Part shown: one piece after another, positions 13,970 to 24,059 of the stretch
Layout: each line of letters starts with the position of its first letter
Numbering within the stretch: the first letter of the stretch is position 1
DNA from: Thysanoteuthis rhombus
Lineage: Eukaryota > Mollusca > Cephalopoda > Oegopsida > Thysanoteuthidae
NCBI GenBank assembly: GCA_963457665.1
Contig: OY735222.1
Location: forward strand, 34,777,891 to 34,841,890
DNA length: 64,000 nucleotides
Direction: 5' to 3'
Notes under the pieces: model-generated
What the model was told of the DNA's origin: nothing
The model's database searches: none
Seen by the model: only the letters and a program-made list of their open reading frames with translations
Program-made: the position numbers and the translations under genes

Positions 13970-13972
<3 letters not shown>
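13019..13972. other. unique AT-rich stretch, no recognisable gene
   Basis: No domain, RNA gene or repeat recognised. Confidence 0.4.
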
Positions 13973-14008
<36 letters not shown>

Positions 14009-14009
14009 A

Positions 14010-14043
<34 letters not shown>

Positions 14044-14056
14044 ATCACACACACGC
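13973..14056. repeat. (CA)n microsatellite
   Basis: CA repeat with a few interruptions (TAAA, AACA, TCA). Confidence 0.95.
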
Positions 14057-14494
14057 ACGAAGAAAAAATGACTGAGCATCTTTTTAAATTTTAACTCTTT
14101 TCTTGTTTCTGTACAAGTGAGCAGCTCTTTGGTTTAAACGTGAATTGATATCGGAGTTGGTTTTTGTCAGATGCTATAATGTTTCACTGACGTCATTTGA
14201 TGGTTTGTGAGATTTTTTATTTATTTCCGTTCCGAAGGGTTTTTCAACCATCAAACATATTCGAGTAATCAATCAATTATTCAATTAAATAATCAATATT
14301 CAATCAACCAATTGATTATTTAATACTTGCTTTATTGAGTAAAGATACTGCCGAAAGCGCTCAATCCTTTGGAAAGTGGCTGTATTCATTAAAACCTGAG
14401 TTCCGACCATTCAAAAAGGATTAGTAAAAAAATTGAAAACTTGCTTCTTGTCGATCATTTTTGATGAAAGATTTATTAAATGACATTTGCTGTC

Positions 14495-14498
<4 letters not shown>

Positions 14499-14580
<82 letters not shown>
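14499..14580. repeat. (TA)n microsatellite
   Basis: Uninterrupted TA run of about 80 bp. Confidence 0.95.
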
Positions 14581-14581
<1 letters not shown>

Positions 14582-14752
14582 CTTTCGTGATCATTTAGAC
14601 AAATTGGGACTTGATTGACCCGAAGATAGATATAAACAGAAATATATAATGCGGGTATTAATGATTTTACTGCTTTGCGAAAAATTGACATATGAATAGG
14701 GATATATTTGATGGAGAGGGTTCATCTACCTTCAAAATCAGCTTTTGAATTC

Positions 14753-14845
14753 CTGTGTGTGTATGTACATGTGTGTGTATATATGTGTGTGTATGTGTTT
14801 AGTGAGTGTATGTGGTGTGTGTGTGTGAGTGTGCTTGCGTGTGTA
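14753..14845. repeat. TG-rich imperfect microsatellite
   Basis: Interrupted TG repeat with TA and AG substitutions. Confidence 0.85.
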
Positions 14846-15135
14846 TTTTGATAAAGAAATTGTGGATTTATCTTTTCGTTTTGCACCGATTTAACCACGT
14901 CCCATTGATATCTTCGAGGTGTATTTTGAACAGCAGTTGAATCTGTAGACTTATCGAAGAAATAAAAACCATTATCCTCTTAGAAACGCCAAAGCCCGGT
15001 ATAAAATGAAGGATTGGCTATTTTCTTGTTTTTCTTCTAACCATTATTTTCACACATATATTATGTATGATTATAAAATTGCGTTATATCATACAGAAAC
15101 TCTTATTTGAAATGATCCCCTGGTTAATAAATCAC

Positions 15136-15225
<90 letters not shown>
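15136..15225. repeat. (TA)n-(TG)n compound microsatellite
   Basis: TA to about 15174 changing abruptly to pure TG until 15224. Confidence 0.95.
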
Positions 15226-15228
<3 letters not shown>

Positions 15229-16432
15229 TTGCTTACAGCATACCATTGTGAGATGGATAGATTACACGAGAAACCATTATCCGACCAAGCCATATATCCA
15301 TTCATGCGTATAAAGCGTGTATATCATTAATGGGCCAAATCTTATCATCCTCACTTACCTGATTCAATAGACGGAAAGATTTGCACCTTTTTTTTTCTCT
15401 TGCTTATCTCTGGAAGAGCGTTTAATGAAACAAAGAGTAATTGTACGATTTGCAACGATCTCCATATCAACCGTCGTTCTGTTTCGGTCTTGGAAATACT
15501 TGACAAACCAACCACGGAAACATTAAAAAATTTGCTTTCTCTACTGAATTTCCGATCATTAACAAATCAGTATTTATTTGATTCTCATACCAGCCAATCC
15601 CCGTGGAAAAAAAATCATAGATTTACGGGTTTCCTCTGCAATACAAAATTAGAGCGTTCCAATAGATATCAATCGTGAGCCGATAAAACGTAAAACGAAG
15701 AAACAATTATCGTCTTAGATGAATAAGTTAGGTGTTGATTTGTTTGTGTGCTTATATAAATAAATGTGAGAGCTGTAAGTCTGTCACGCTACAACCCTAC
15801 TAAATGTGTCACGCTGATGTGGTATAACCACGTAGGAAACGTATTTTCATTAAGGCACTCATGCAAGTTCGAGGAGAAGTTATTGTAAATTTTACAGCTT
15901 GTTGAAGTCACAGGACCAGTTTCCGAAAAAAAAAGAGACGAAAAACAATATGCAGGAACAAAAGCCGGGGAGAGAGGCGAAAATGAGCTGTTGAAATTTA
16001 AGCAGAAGTAGAAAACGCTTTTTCTTCAACTGTATTTAAATCAGTTCGACACTGACTTCCCTATCTACTTCCTCCAGTGCTTTTGGATCGTCCAGTTGGT
16101 GAGAGGTATTTTCATTTCTTGTGCCTTTCTGCAACTGCCCCACTATAATTCAAATTCTCTGCTGCAACTGCTGCCATCTGTGCATCTTCATTTCAAGAGT
16201 CAACAAATGAGAGCTACTTTTGAGCAGTACGTTGATTGGCTAAGCGATTCAAAACCCTTCTTAGGAGAGACTGTCATTGGCCGATCGACCCAACAACTGA
16301 TTTTAATGACCCCCTTTTTCCTTTTTTAGATGTGCAAACACATTTCACTACACCTACATAATACAGTTGGTCCTATTTACAATGTAACTATAATGCCAAA
16401 ATGGAACCAACTTTCTGCTCATATGCGTATCT

Positions 16433-16437
<5 letters not shown>
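15226..16437. other. unique stretch, one 92-codon frame of unknown status
   Basis: A 92-codon frame on + at 15400-15678 has a less repetitive composition than most in the window (a CTICND segment and many charged residues). I recognise no family, see no splice context, and consider it most likely a chance frame or a decayed repeat. Confidence 0.3.

Positions 16438-16499
<62 letters not shown>
16438..16499. repeat. (TA)n microsatellite
   Basis: Uninterrupted TA run. It is followed by a G-run and a GACACCACCAGAGGGGTGACACC segment containing a direct repeat of GTGACACCA (16550-16576). Confidence 0.9.
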
Positions 16500-16500
<1 letters not shown>

Positions 16501-16900
16501 TTAGGGATATAAAGTCAGTGGCACGCCGACAGGGGGGGGGGCCGCCACAGGTGACACCACCAGAGGGGTGACACCATGATGACTGTATCTTTTCTAATTG
16601 TTTGATATATTTATTAATTGAAAAAATTAAAATTGACTATGCCTTTTTAACGCGGACCTTGAATTTCAAGTTCGGTGGATTCATTTGCATATTGGTACTT
16701 TGCCCTTTTAATGGAACATTTCATGAAATGGTCAAAACCAATCGAATCCCTGGTGAGAAATAGAGGAGACGTCTGGCAGTGATAGGCGTACAGTAAATAA
16801 GAAGTAAGAAGTAATTTGCTATATTTAACGAACATCGCTCAGTAAATCCAACGGCAGATTTGTTGCACCTTGTTTCATTTTTGACCTCATATTGTTCGAT

Positions 16901-16901
16901 A

Positions 16902-16933
<32 letters not shown>

Positions 16934-17015
16934 TAATAATAATAATGATAATAATAATAATAATAATAATGATAATAATAATGATAATAATAATAATAAT
17001 AATAAGAAGAAGAAG
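16901..17015. repeat. (AAT)n microsatellite
   Basis: Trinucleotide AAT/ATA array with GAT interruptions, ending in AAG units. The poly-Asn (+) and poly-Leu (-) open frames are artefacts of it. It directly precedes the second copy of the 251-bp repeat and may be that element's tail. Confidence 0.95.
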
Positions 17016-17049
17016 GTTATTGGCACTATCATAGTTTCGTAGTCAATAC

Positions 17050-17300
17050 GCAATGTAAAAAATAATTGATGCAGAGGACGGACGTATCGATTTGAATTCT
17101 CCGCCCCTTACCAACCCCACCACCTCATGTCTTCAAATGCTGCCCATTCACATTTGAGTGCCCTCTTTGGGGATCACTAGTATACATAATTCACATCATT
17201 AGTTCAATATTCACTTGATAGCTCAATACGGTGACTCTATACCAGACTAAGAGTCTATTATGCAAATAGAAAGCTCTCATCGAGATTACTGCTCATAACG
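17050..17300. repeat. 251-bp interspersed repeat, copy 2
   Basis: Direct-orientation partner of 11540-11790, differing by scattered substitutions and small indels. The left border adjoins the AAT array in this copy but not in the first. Confidence 0.8.
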
Positions 17301-17649
17301 GTATTTTGTTAAAGATCAAATTGTAATATCTGTTCTCATATTGACGAAACATAGCATTAACTTCCCGTTTTCAGCTTAGGGCGTTATTATAGTTGTATTT
17401 TATTTTCTTCATGAATTTTTATTCGATTCATTTTTAAATGTTTCTTCCAATTAACAAAAAAGACCCCAAAATTGTTTGTATCTCAACTGTTCAATGTTTC
17501 GCTTGGATTTGATGATACTATTAAAACCATAATCTACACAAGAATTACAAAAATACGAAACGAGCATTAATTCCTTCTAATACAACATTTAATGATAATT
17601 AATAGGTTAGAAATGAAAGGAGTAATTAAGAGTTGCATACTTGTCAGTT

Positions 17650-18147
17650 TGCAGGTCAGTCTCTTGATTATGTTTTATGTTTTAGCTCCATAGGTGACTA
17701 TCGGGAAGATACATTGGTTTTACAATCTTCTTTTTAGGACTAATGGGATTTTTTTGTTCTCGAAGGTTGAATTTGCTCTACCGAAGGCTTGCCATCCTAG
17801 AGTGATTCTTCACTTGATTACGCTTTCTTTTGAGGAGGTCATGGAGACTCGTTGTCCTAGGTAAATGGAGTGGCCCATTTTGTCCAGCTTTGCGTTTTTG
17901 ATTTCATATCGTCATGCATCTATTCCTGACATATTGGTTATGCATGATCTTTGATTAGCTAAGTTCATGTGAAGGCCAAATTCCTTGCTTTCTCTGTTCA
18001 GTTCATCTAGCATTAGTTGGAGGTCGTGGAGGTTCTCTGAATAAAGGACGATGTCGTCTGCAAATCTGAGGTCACTTGGGTATTCGCCGTCTATTTTGAT
18101 TCCACCATTTTCCCAGTTTAGGTTTCTGAAGATCATCTTGAAGTGAA
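17650..18147 (-). pseudogene. reverse transcriptase fragment (RTE/BovB-like or related LINE), inverted 5' part
   Basis: The minus-strand translation contains FRNLNWENGGIKIDGEY followed by the catalytic YXDD-type box FADDIVLY (about 18041-18064), then LMLDELNRESKEFGLHMNL, the usual segment after RT motif C. Further on come QCILPIVTYGAKT and KRLTCKL of the post-RT region, interrupted by stops. Motifs upstream of C are absent. Family placement rests on the combination LNWEN-GIKI-FADDIVL with the later RWAGHVARM-type tail, which is common in RTE-like LINEs of invertebrates. The exact clade is uncertain. Confidence 0.8.
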
Positions 18148-18494
18148 AACCATGCAACAACACATGGAGAGACCACAAGACAGCACAGTATATTAGGGGA
18201 CAAACAGGAGTTCAAGACATCATAAAAACCATTAGGGAACTCAAATAGCCCTGGGCTGGCAATGTTGCAAGAATGGCAGACAACCGATGGACATTACGAC
18301 TCACAGAATGGGTCTCCAGAGAGCGAATGCAGAATCGAGGCCAGTTGAATATGAGATGGTAAGACAAGCTTGATAGGTTCAGAGAAAATATTGGCTCCGC
18401 GACGCCAGCGAAAGAGAGTCGTAGCGAATTCTGAGACTGGTGTATGCTCAACGACGAACAATAAAAGACTGATGATGATGATGATGATGATGAT
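18148..18494 (+). pseudogene. LINE C-terminal tail, forward 3' part, with (GAT)n tail
   Basis: The translation shows TWRDHKTAQYIRGQTGVQDI, then WAGNVARMADNRWT, and RLTEWVSRERMQNRGQ with a stop after RELK and after NMRW. It closes with an LKD-like end and the (GAT)n tail typical of this family here. The 151-codon copy near 39.4 kb is the best reference for this part. Confidence 0.85.
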
Positions 18495-18754
18495 GAATTG
18501 AGAGTTATAATAAATAGAAATGATTTAGGGAACTCAAATTACTTGACGTTTTCGCATGAGTAAGAAAATTTAGTCAATTAAAAAAAGTATTGAAGTTAAA
18601 TTAAATTTCGTGAAGAAAACCATTGAAATACAATCATAATGATGTTAAAATTAAAAACGGGAAGATAATGCTATGTTCTGTTGACGTGAGAAGAATTGAT
18701 ACAACGCTTCGATCTTAATGTAAATGTTGCGAAAGGCTGGAGTACAATGACATG

Positions 18755-19166
18755 TTTGTTATGGTGCACGTGTTTACTGCATTCGTTCGGTTAATGAGAA
18801 GAAAATTTGTTACGGTGCATGTGTTTGCAACATGTGTGCAGTAAAGGAGAAGGAAGTTTGTTATGGTTCACGTGAGAAGGAAGTGTGTTATGGTGCATGT
18901 GTTTGGTGCATTTGTTCGGTAAATGAAAAGGAAGTTTGTTATGGTGTATGTGTTTGGTGCCTTTGTTCGGTAAATGAGAAGGAAGTTTTGTTATGGTTCA
19001 CGTGAGGAGGAAGTTTGTTATGGTGCATGTGTTTGGTGCATTTGTTCGGAAAATGAGAAGAAAATTTGTTATGGTGTATGTGTTTGGTGCCTTTGTTTGG
19101 AAAATGAGAAGGAAGTTTTGTTACGGTGCATTTGTTCGGTAAATGAGAAGGAAGTTTGTTATGGTC
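18755..19166. repeat. 51-bp minisatellite with higher-order 51/51/27-28 organisation
   Basis: The units begin with TTTGTTATGG and end with GAGAAGGAAG. Starts at 18755, 18806, 18857, 18884, 18935, 18986, 19014, 19065, 19116 and 19155 give lengths of 51, 51, 27, 51, 51, 28, 51, 51 and 39, so a ~129-bp super-unit occurs nearly three times. Because 51 is a multiple of three, long frames appear on both strands (a Cys-rich 17-residue repeat on +, a His/Lys/Pro-rich one on -). The 28-bp unit shifts the frame, which argues against coding. Confidence 0.9.
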
Positions 19167-19197
19167 AATGCGTCCGTCCACTGTATATATGTACTTC

Positions 19198-19376
19198 AAA
19201 GATGTGGTTCCTCAAAAGATACAAAGACACATTACTCTAAATGTTCTATAACCTATTCGTGCTACTTCCAACAGAAAATTTGCGCACAACCCAATTATTG
19301 ATAGTAATCCAATGGTAATCAGGTACCATAAAAGGTTATCTTTGTATCTTTTGAGGCACGTAGAAACCACATCTAC
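19198..19376. mobile_element. small palindromic (MITE-like) element
   Basis: The left arm at 19198-19230 (AAGATGTGGTT then CCTCAAAAGATACAAAGACAC) matches the reverse complement of the right arm at 19335-19376, which contains an extra ~7 nt in the middle. The loop is about 104 bp and has no open frame. The arms resemble terminal inverted repeats of a non-autonomous DNA element; no flanking duplication was identified. Confidence 0.6.
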
Positions 19377-20006
19377 AACTTTCATAACCCTGCACTAACT
19401 AAACACCTTTTTGATTGCTACCATATTTAGAGTTCGTGAGACAATTCACGTAATGCAATGAACAGAAAACAAAATAGTTCTCTAGGAATACTTGTTTTGA
19501 AATTAACACATGAATATATCCGTGTTTTTTTTTTTAGTAAGGTATTAAATAAAAAGAAAAACTTCGACCATCAAAAGTATGATTTCTTGTCTAATAACAT
19601 TAAAGCCCCCGATGGATTTCACTATGAAGGAACATATATGAGAAAATTCCTTCAGATTTTATGCAAAAAGGAAATAGAATGTACCTGAGGTAAGTGTACC
19701 TACACCACAAGAAGATCACCCAAATTATATTTATCTTGGGAAGAGGACAAGTTCTGAAAGTGGGTGTGTTACCCTGAGTGACCGTCACCTACCGGAGGAA
19801 CGCCGCTGGTGAAGTGAATGGAAACCCAATTTTTGAGAGGTCAAAAGCGAAGGAGATCTTTTCTTAAATGAATAAAAAGTCTGAGAAAACAAAAAGCATT
19901 CTAAAACGTTTTAGAGTGAGGGTTTGAATTTTGAGTGTCCAAATTTTCCAAAAAAATGATGAAATGGTATGTTAGGCTGAGTCATCGTAGGTCATGATGG
20001 TGGGAG

Positions 20007-20240
20007 GTACAAGAGAATAGGGTGTCATCATCATCATCATCATCATCATCATTATCAGTCTTTTAGCGTCCGTCATTGGACATAGACCTTCCCCAGGATT
20101 TGCCACACTTCCCTATCATGGGTGTCACGGAGCCAGTACTACCTGAACTTGTCTAGCTCGTCTCTCCATCTAACACTTTGCCGGTCTCGGTTGCGCATGT
20201 GGTCTCGGGGGATCCATATGGAATAGGGAGTACAAGAGAA
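20007..20240 (-). mobile_element. 5'-truncated LINE 3' end with TSD
   Basis: On the minus strand, RNRDRQSVRWRDELDKFR, YWLRDTHDREVWQILGKVYVQ and RTLKD are followed by the (GAT)n tail, seen as CATCATCATC at 20024-20050 on +. The element is cut off 5' near 20215. GTACAAGAGAA occurs exactly at 20007-20017 and 20230-20240, a credible 11-bp target-site duplication. Stops interrupt the frame. It is the same family as the copies at 18.2, 39.4, 52.4 and 57.7 kb. Confidence 0.85.
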
Positions 20241-20485
20241 AATAAGAAGGTTTGCCCAACTTCTACGTTTGGTAGCTGTAAAACAAATGCCGAACGCTAT
20301 TTTCGCTTTTCGGGTCAATTACTACTTTACTATGCAAGTAAAAATCTATTTGTGTTGAATATGTTAATTTGAGGCCACTCTATAACACGCCTCACAGTCA
20401 GCACTAAATCCTGGGTAACAGCGCTTTTACTATCTCACTTACATATTCCTCAGTGTGTCCGTGTGTGTGTCCTTGTGTGTGTCCG

Positions 20486-20518
<33 letters not shown>

Positions 20519-21955
20519 TGAATAGGATTGTCACAACAAACGCTTCTCAGAAATGGGACACTAATGGAATTTCAAAAGCGCTGACCCACATACGCACAAT
20601 ATTTACCTTCTTACATACTGACCTCTCTCAGGGCATCTGTCCCTTGGATCAATCGTCTTATTCTTATTTAGGTTTTTTGTTTCGTCATTCTCTTGCAATT
20701 CATTCTTGCTTGTAAACAACGAACACGCCCTTCGAACACCTGTGAAATAAACATTCTCATTTAAATACTAAACGTTAAAATTTTTGTACCAAATGAAAAT
20801 AAGTCAAACAAAATATAACGATGAATATTGGCGACGGGCATTTGACAATTTCTTCTTTGTTATAATACTCACACACGCACGCTATCACACACGTGAGTAT
20901 GTATGTGGTGGGCACTCGTTCGTGTGTGTAGAGAAACAGGCATCTATTTGTACTTACAGGCCAAAAAGGATACAGGTAAAAATCATCCAGTTTTCAACTG
21001 AATTGAATACGTGTACAAATCCTCTAGTAACACATGAATATGGAATGTGAGAGATTGTTTGATTGATACGTAAAAATATGTAGATTATTGACAATTTCCC
21101 GACGAAATTTATTTTTTGTGTTTTAAGATATTTGAGTGTGTATAACGCGTGTCTGTGGGCGTTTAAATCTTCAGCTTTTCTTTATTTTACGATTTCATAA
21201 TCGGTTGATGCAAAAGTTCCAAGACTTTCGGGAATTCAAAATATCTAATTAATTCATAACAATATTATTTATTGATCAAATTATTTCTCAGGGTTCTGCC
21301 ATTTTTGTGTATTTCAGCATAAAAGAATGATGCTGCGCAGACTTCCATGCCCAGAAAAGGTGTTTCCTCTGTATCTTCCAAATGAGTGTCATATTCATCT
21401 CTACGTCTACCTTTTCAAGCGTTGTTTGTTAGGCGTTTCTTTTGAAGAGTTCCGATTCAACAGTTTCCAAGCCTCTGTGTCCTTCAAAAGCATTCTTGGT
21501 CTCTGGGCTTATAATCTCCGATCTCAAACTTTTCTCAAACCATTCTCGACACGGGCTAGCACCTCCTGCTTCAGTGATCCAATGCCTAGTTTCCTCCAAC
21601 AAAATTAAACACAAAGATTAAACAGTATCCACTTTGCATTTTATATTCACTGATAGTTTTCATTGAAGTGAAGTAAAACAAATCTTAGCGACAATGCACG
21701 CACGAACAATGAGGTGTTGAGTGAACTTCAAAGAAATATTTGTATCTTACAGGTTGAACTATGATAAATAAAACCCAGGGAGTGCATGGACCAACTGAAA
21801 AAATGGAGGAAAATAGAATATAAAAAAAAAAAACAGAGGAAGTATATTTGAATTTAGTTACTTCCCTAGGAATTTGAATATAGCCTTTTTTATGAGCCGT
21901 TCACTGGATCGGTCTAAAAATTTAATCACTTCTGTAGCCTATGGCCCCCACTTGT
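20241..21955. other. stretch without recognisable gene; TG-rich patch
   Basis: A TG/CG-rich imperfect microsatellite occupies 20453-20518. Frames of 86-93 codons at 20455-21608 show no recognisable domain. Confidence 0.45.
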
Positions 21956-21959
21956 GCAT

Positions 21960-22250
21960 GCATTTATTATCGTTTTCAGCTTATACCATTATTTATGACC
22001 TACTTCGGGCTTACCAGATTCGACATTGCTTAATCTTGATGACTTTATAAAAACCTGTGTATCCCACGTGATTTGGGCGCAACCTCTTGGCCTCGGGGAG
22101 AGAGGTTCTTCATTCCAAGTCCTTATGCTGAGTTCTTGACGAAGAGGCATTGAGTAGTATTTTTATAGTCTTTCGTATGCCTAGGTGGTGGATTGAATCA
22201 CAGCCTACTGAATCGAAGGCAGACACTCTACCACTGGGCACGGTGCTCGG
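21960..22250 (-). mobile_element. tRNA-derived SINE (minus strand)
   Basis: Read on the minus strand, TGCCCAGTGGTAGAGTG (22224-22240) is a good RNA polymerase III A box. TGATTCAATCC (22190-22200) is a B box at roughly normal tRNA spacing, with TCTGCCTTCGATTCAGTAGG between them. The non-tRNA body continues toward 21960, but its end is not defined. No acceptor-stem pairing is evident, so it is a SINE head and not a tRNA gene. Confidence 0.65.
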
Positions 22251-22714
22251 TCTCCGTGTATTTTACATAACATTTTATTCATCTCTGATTCTTTACTTCT
22301 TTTTATTGCTTATAAACACATGATATTTGCATACGTGCCAGATTGGAGGCTACAAGAACTCGAAATAATCAGTCTGACATAATTTACCGATTAGTGAAAA
22401 ATTTATAGTGAAATGCAGCCAATTTATTCTTGGCTTTTTCATTCTCTTTCTGGGAGGAACTCTGCCAAAGAGAAAATTGAATTCGAATTAGAAAAAAAGA
22501 TTTACCTTCGTGTAAATTTCTTTTATCATTTCTGGATTAAGAGGCCTACTTCAAAATGTAAATCAATGCTCGTTTATTTATTGATTTTTTTTAATTTAAA
22601 ATTTGAAAATATCCCAGCAAATAATTTTTTGAAAAAGAAATAAGTGAAAAAAAGGCCTGAATAAAAGTTCATGGGGATTGCAAAACGACTATCCTGAACA
22701 CAAAAGCATACGAC

Positions 22715-23680
22715 ATGTTCCTACCTAGCTGGATATTCGAATGCCTATGGATATTCAAGAAAAATGAAAATACAACCAAACTGAAGATCACTTACCGGAA
22801 AATACCCAATCAGAAAGCACCAGGACTGATGGCATCCATGGATAATGGTTTGGGAAACTTCACTATAATTAATGACCGACTGATTCACTTAGGGCTAAGT
22901 TGCATAGTTGAAAGCGAGATCCAAGAACAGATGACAAGAGGACACACAACCTGTATCCAAGAGGACACTGAGAAAAGAAAGTGGGCGAGCAACTATAGAC
23001 CAAACATATGCATACCACAAATGTGAAAAATCCTGGTGTCAGATTGGAGAAAGAATATATATATATCAGTGGAAAGAAGAGGACTGATCGGAAGAACGGA
23101 TTGGACACAGAGTGGGAACCAAAGGAGCAAATGACTTGTTTAACAACATGATCCCACATCGAATGCCGCAAGATACTCAAGATTAGCGAATCAGTGATGA
23201 GATACATGGCCAATACTATGAAGAACTGGAAAGTAGAATCGACAGCTAAAGGGAAAAAAATTAGAAGATGTTAATTTAAACTGAACAATTTTTTAGGGGA
23301 ATTTATGTCCCCACTACTAACAATGACACCACCGAGGAGAATCTTGAAAAGCAGCTCATGATATGAATTCTCCAAAATAAAGAGAAGGGTCAACCAGCTC
23401 AGATATGTGCAATTGCCGGTGCAAAGAATAGACTCCATGAGCATCTAAACTATTAGAGCATTATAAGACCGATTTAACAACCAGGGCTCCTCGAATGTGA
23501 AAGAAGAAGCAATGAAAGAGAAAATAAGAAAGGAATACTCAAGGAGAATAAGAAATATACTGAAAACTAAGCTAAATAGCAGGAATTTGATAAAGGGAAT
23601 GAACGCATGGTCAGTATTAATTGAATTAATCGTAAACATAATGATAAAGAACATATTTTTTTTCGAATTCAAGATTGAAT
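22715..23680 (+). pseudogene. REL-endonuclease-type LINE, decayed RT and post-RT region
   Basis: The reverse transcriptase N-terminal part is recognisable as RKIPNQKAPGLM (normally WKAPGPDG), NDRLIHLGL, EIQEQMTRGHTTCIQEDTEK and WASNYRPNICIPQM. A stop and frame change follow, then RRGLIGRTDWTQSG and, after a deletion, ISESVMRY and MKNWKVEST. The section that should carry RT motif A is missing. At 23497-23640 the post-RT segment MKEEAMKEKIRKEYSRRIRN and LNSRNLIKGMNAWSV is well preserved. These segments are characteristic of an R2/NeSL/Hero-like group whose C-terminus carries a zinc knuckle and a restriction-like endonuclease, as seen at 29.5 kb. It is dead. Confidence 0.7.
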
Positions 23681-23699
23681 GTAGTAATTCGCTGTCCCA

Positions 23700-24055
23700 C
23701 CACAGCAAAATAAGACACAATGTCGAGCTTAACGTGGGGAAAATAGAACCATCTGTCATCCAAAAAAATGGCTCCAGGCGACGTGGCTTTGGTTTGCTAA
23801 GCAACCAAAGCAACCTCCGCCACCAAAAACGTCAGGACATGTCCCGACCTGCTCGTAAAGTGCAATGGAGCAGTGCTGCCCCAGGACAACGGATCCCCAA
23901 CAGCTGGGCTGAGTAATACAAAGGGAACCGAAGGGTTTCCCAATGCGTGCAGCAGTGCGCAGCCTCAGTAAAACCTCATTGGCTGACGCACTGTACCGGT
24001 GCACTCAGTCTTGATACCAACCACACCACAATTATCCGGCCCATTCCTTAAGGGT
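23700..24055. other. GC-richer segment of unknown origin
   Basis: The composition is clearly richer in GC than the flanks. Frames of 139 codons (+, sharing its start with the preceding LINE relic) and 82 codons (-) cross it, but neither gives a recognisable domain. It could be an additional piece of the adjacent LINE or a separate old repeat. Confidence 0.35.
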
Positions 24056-24059
24056 CTTA

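Larger units (their letters stand above)
17624..18506 (+). mobile_element. twin-primed (5'-inverted) non-LTR retrotransposon insertion with TSD
   Basis: Imperfect 11-bp direct repeats flank the unit: AATTAAGAGTT at 17624-17634 and AATTGAGAGTT at 18496-18506. Inside, 17635-18147 is reverse-transcriptase sequence in minus orientation, and 18148-18478 is the C-terminal end of the same family in plus orientation, ending in (GAT)n. Compared with the other copies in the window, the inverted part ends (about 17635) roughly ten residues before the point where the forward part begins (TWRDHK, about 18152). The two pieces were therefore adjacent in the source element. This arrangement is the product predicted by twin priming during target-primed reverse transcription. 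Both pieces carry stops and frameshifts and are dead. Confidence 0.85.

Noticed and set aside
16721-17053. Poly-Asn (+) and poly-Leu (-) open frames
   Set aside because: Produced by the (AAT)n array; no flanking domain.
18974-19240. Cys-rich repeat protein
   Set aside because: The frame exists only because the minisatellite unit is 51 bp; the shorter 28-bp and 39-bp units break the phase and the opposite strand is equally open.
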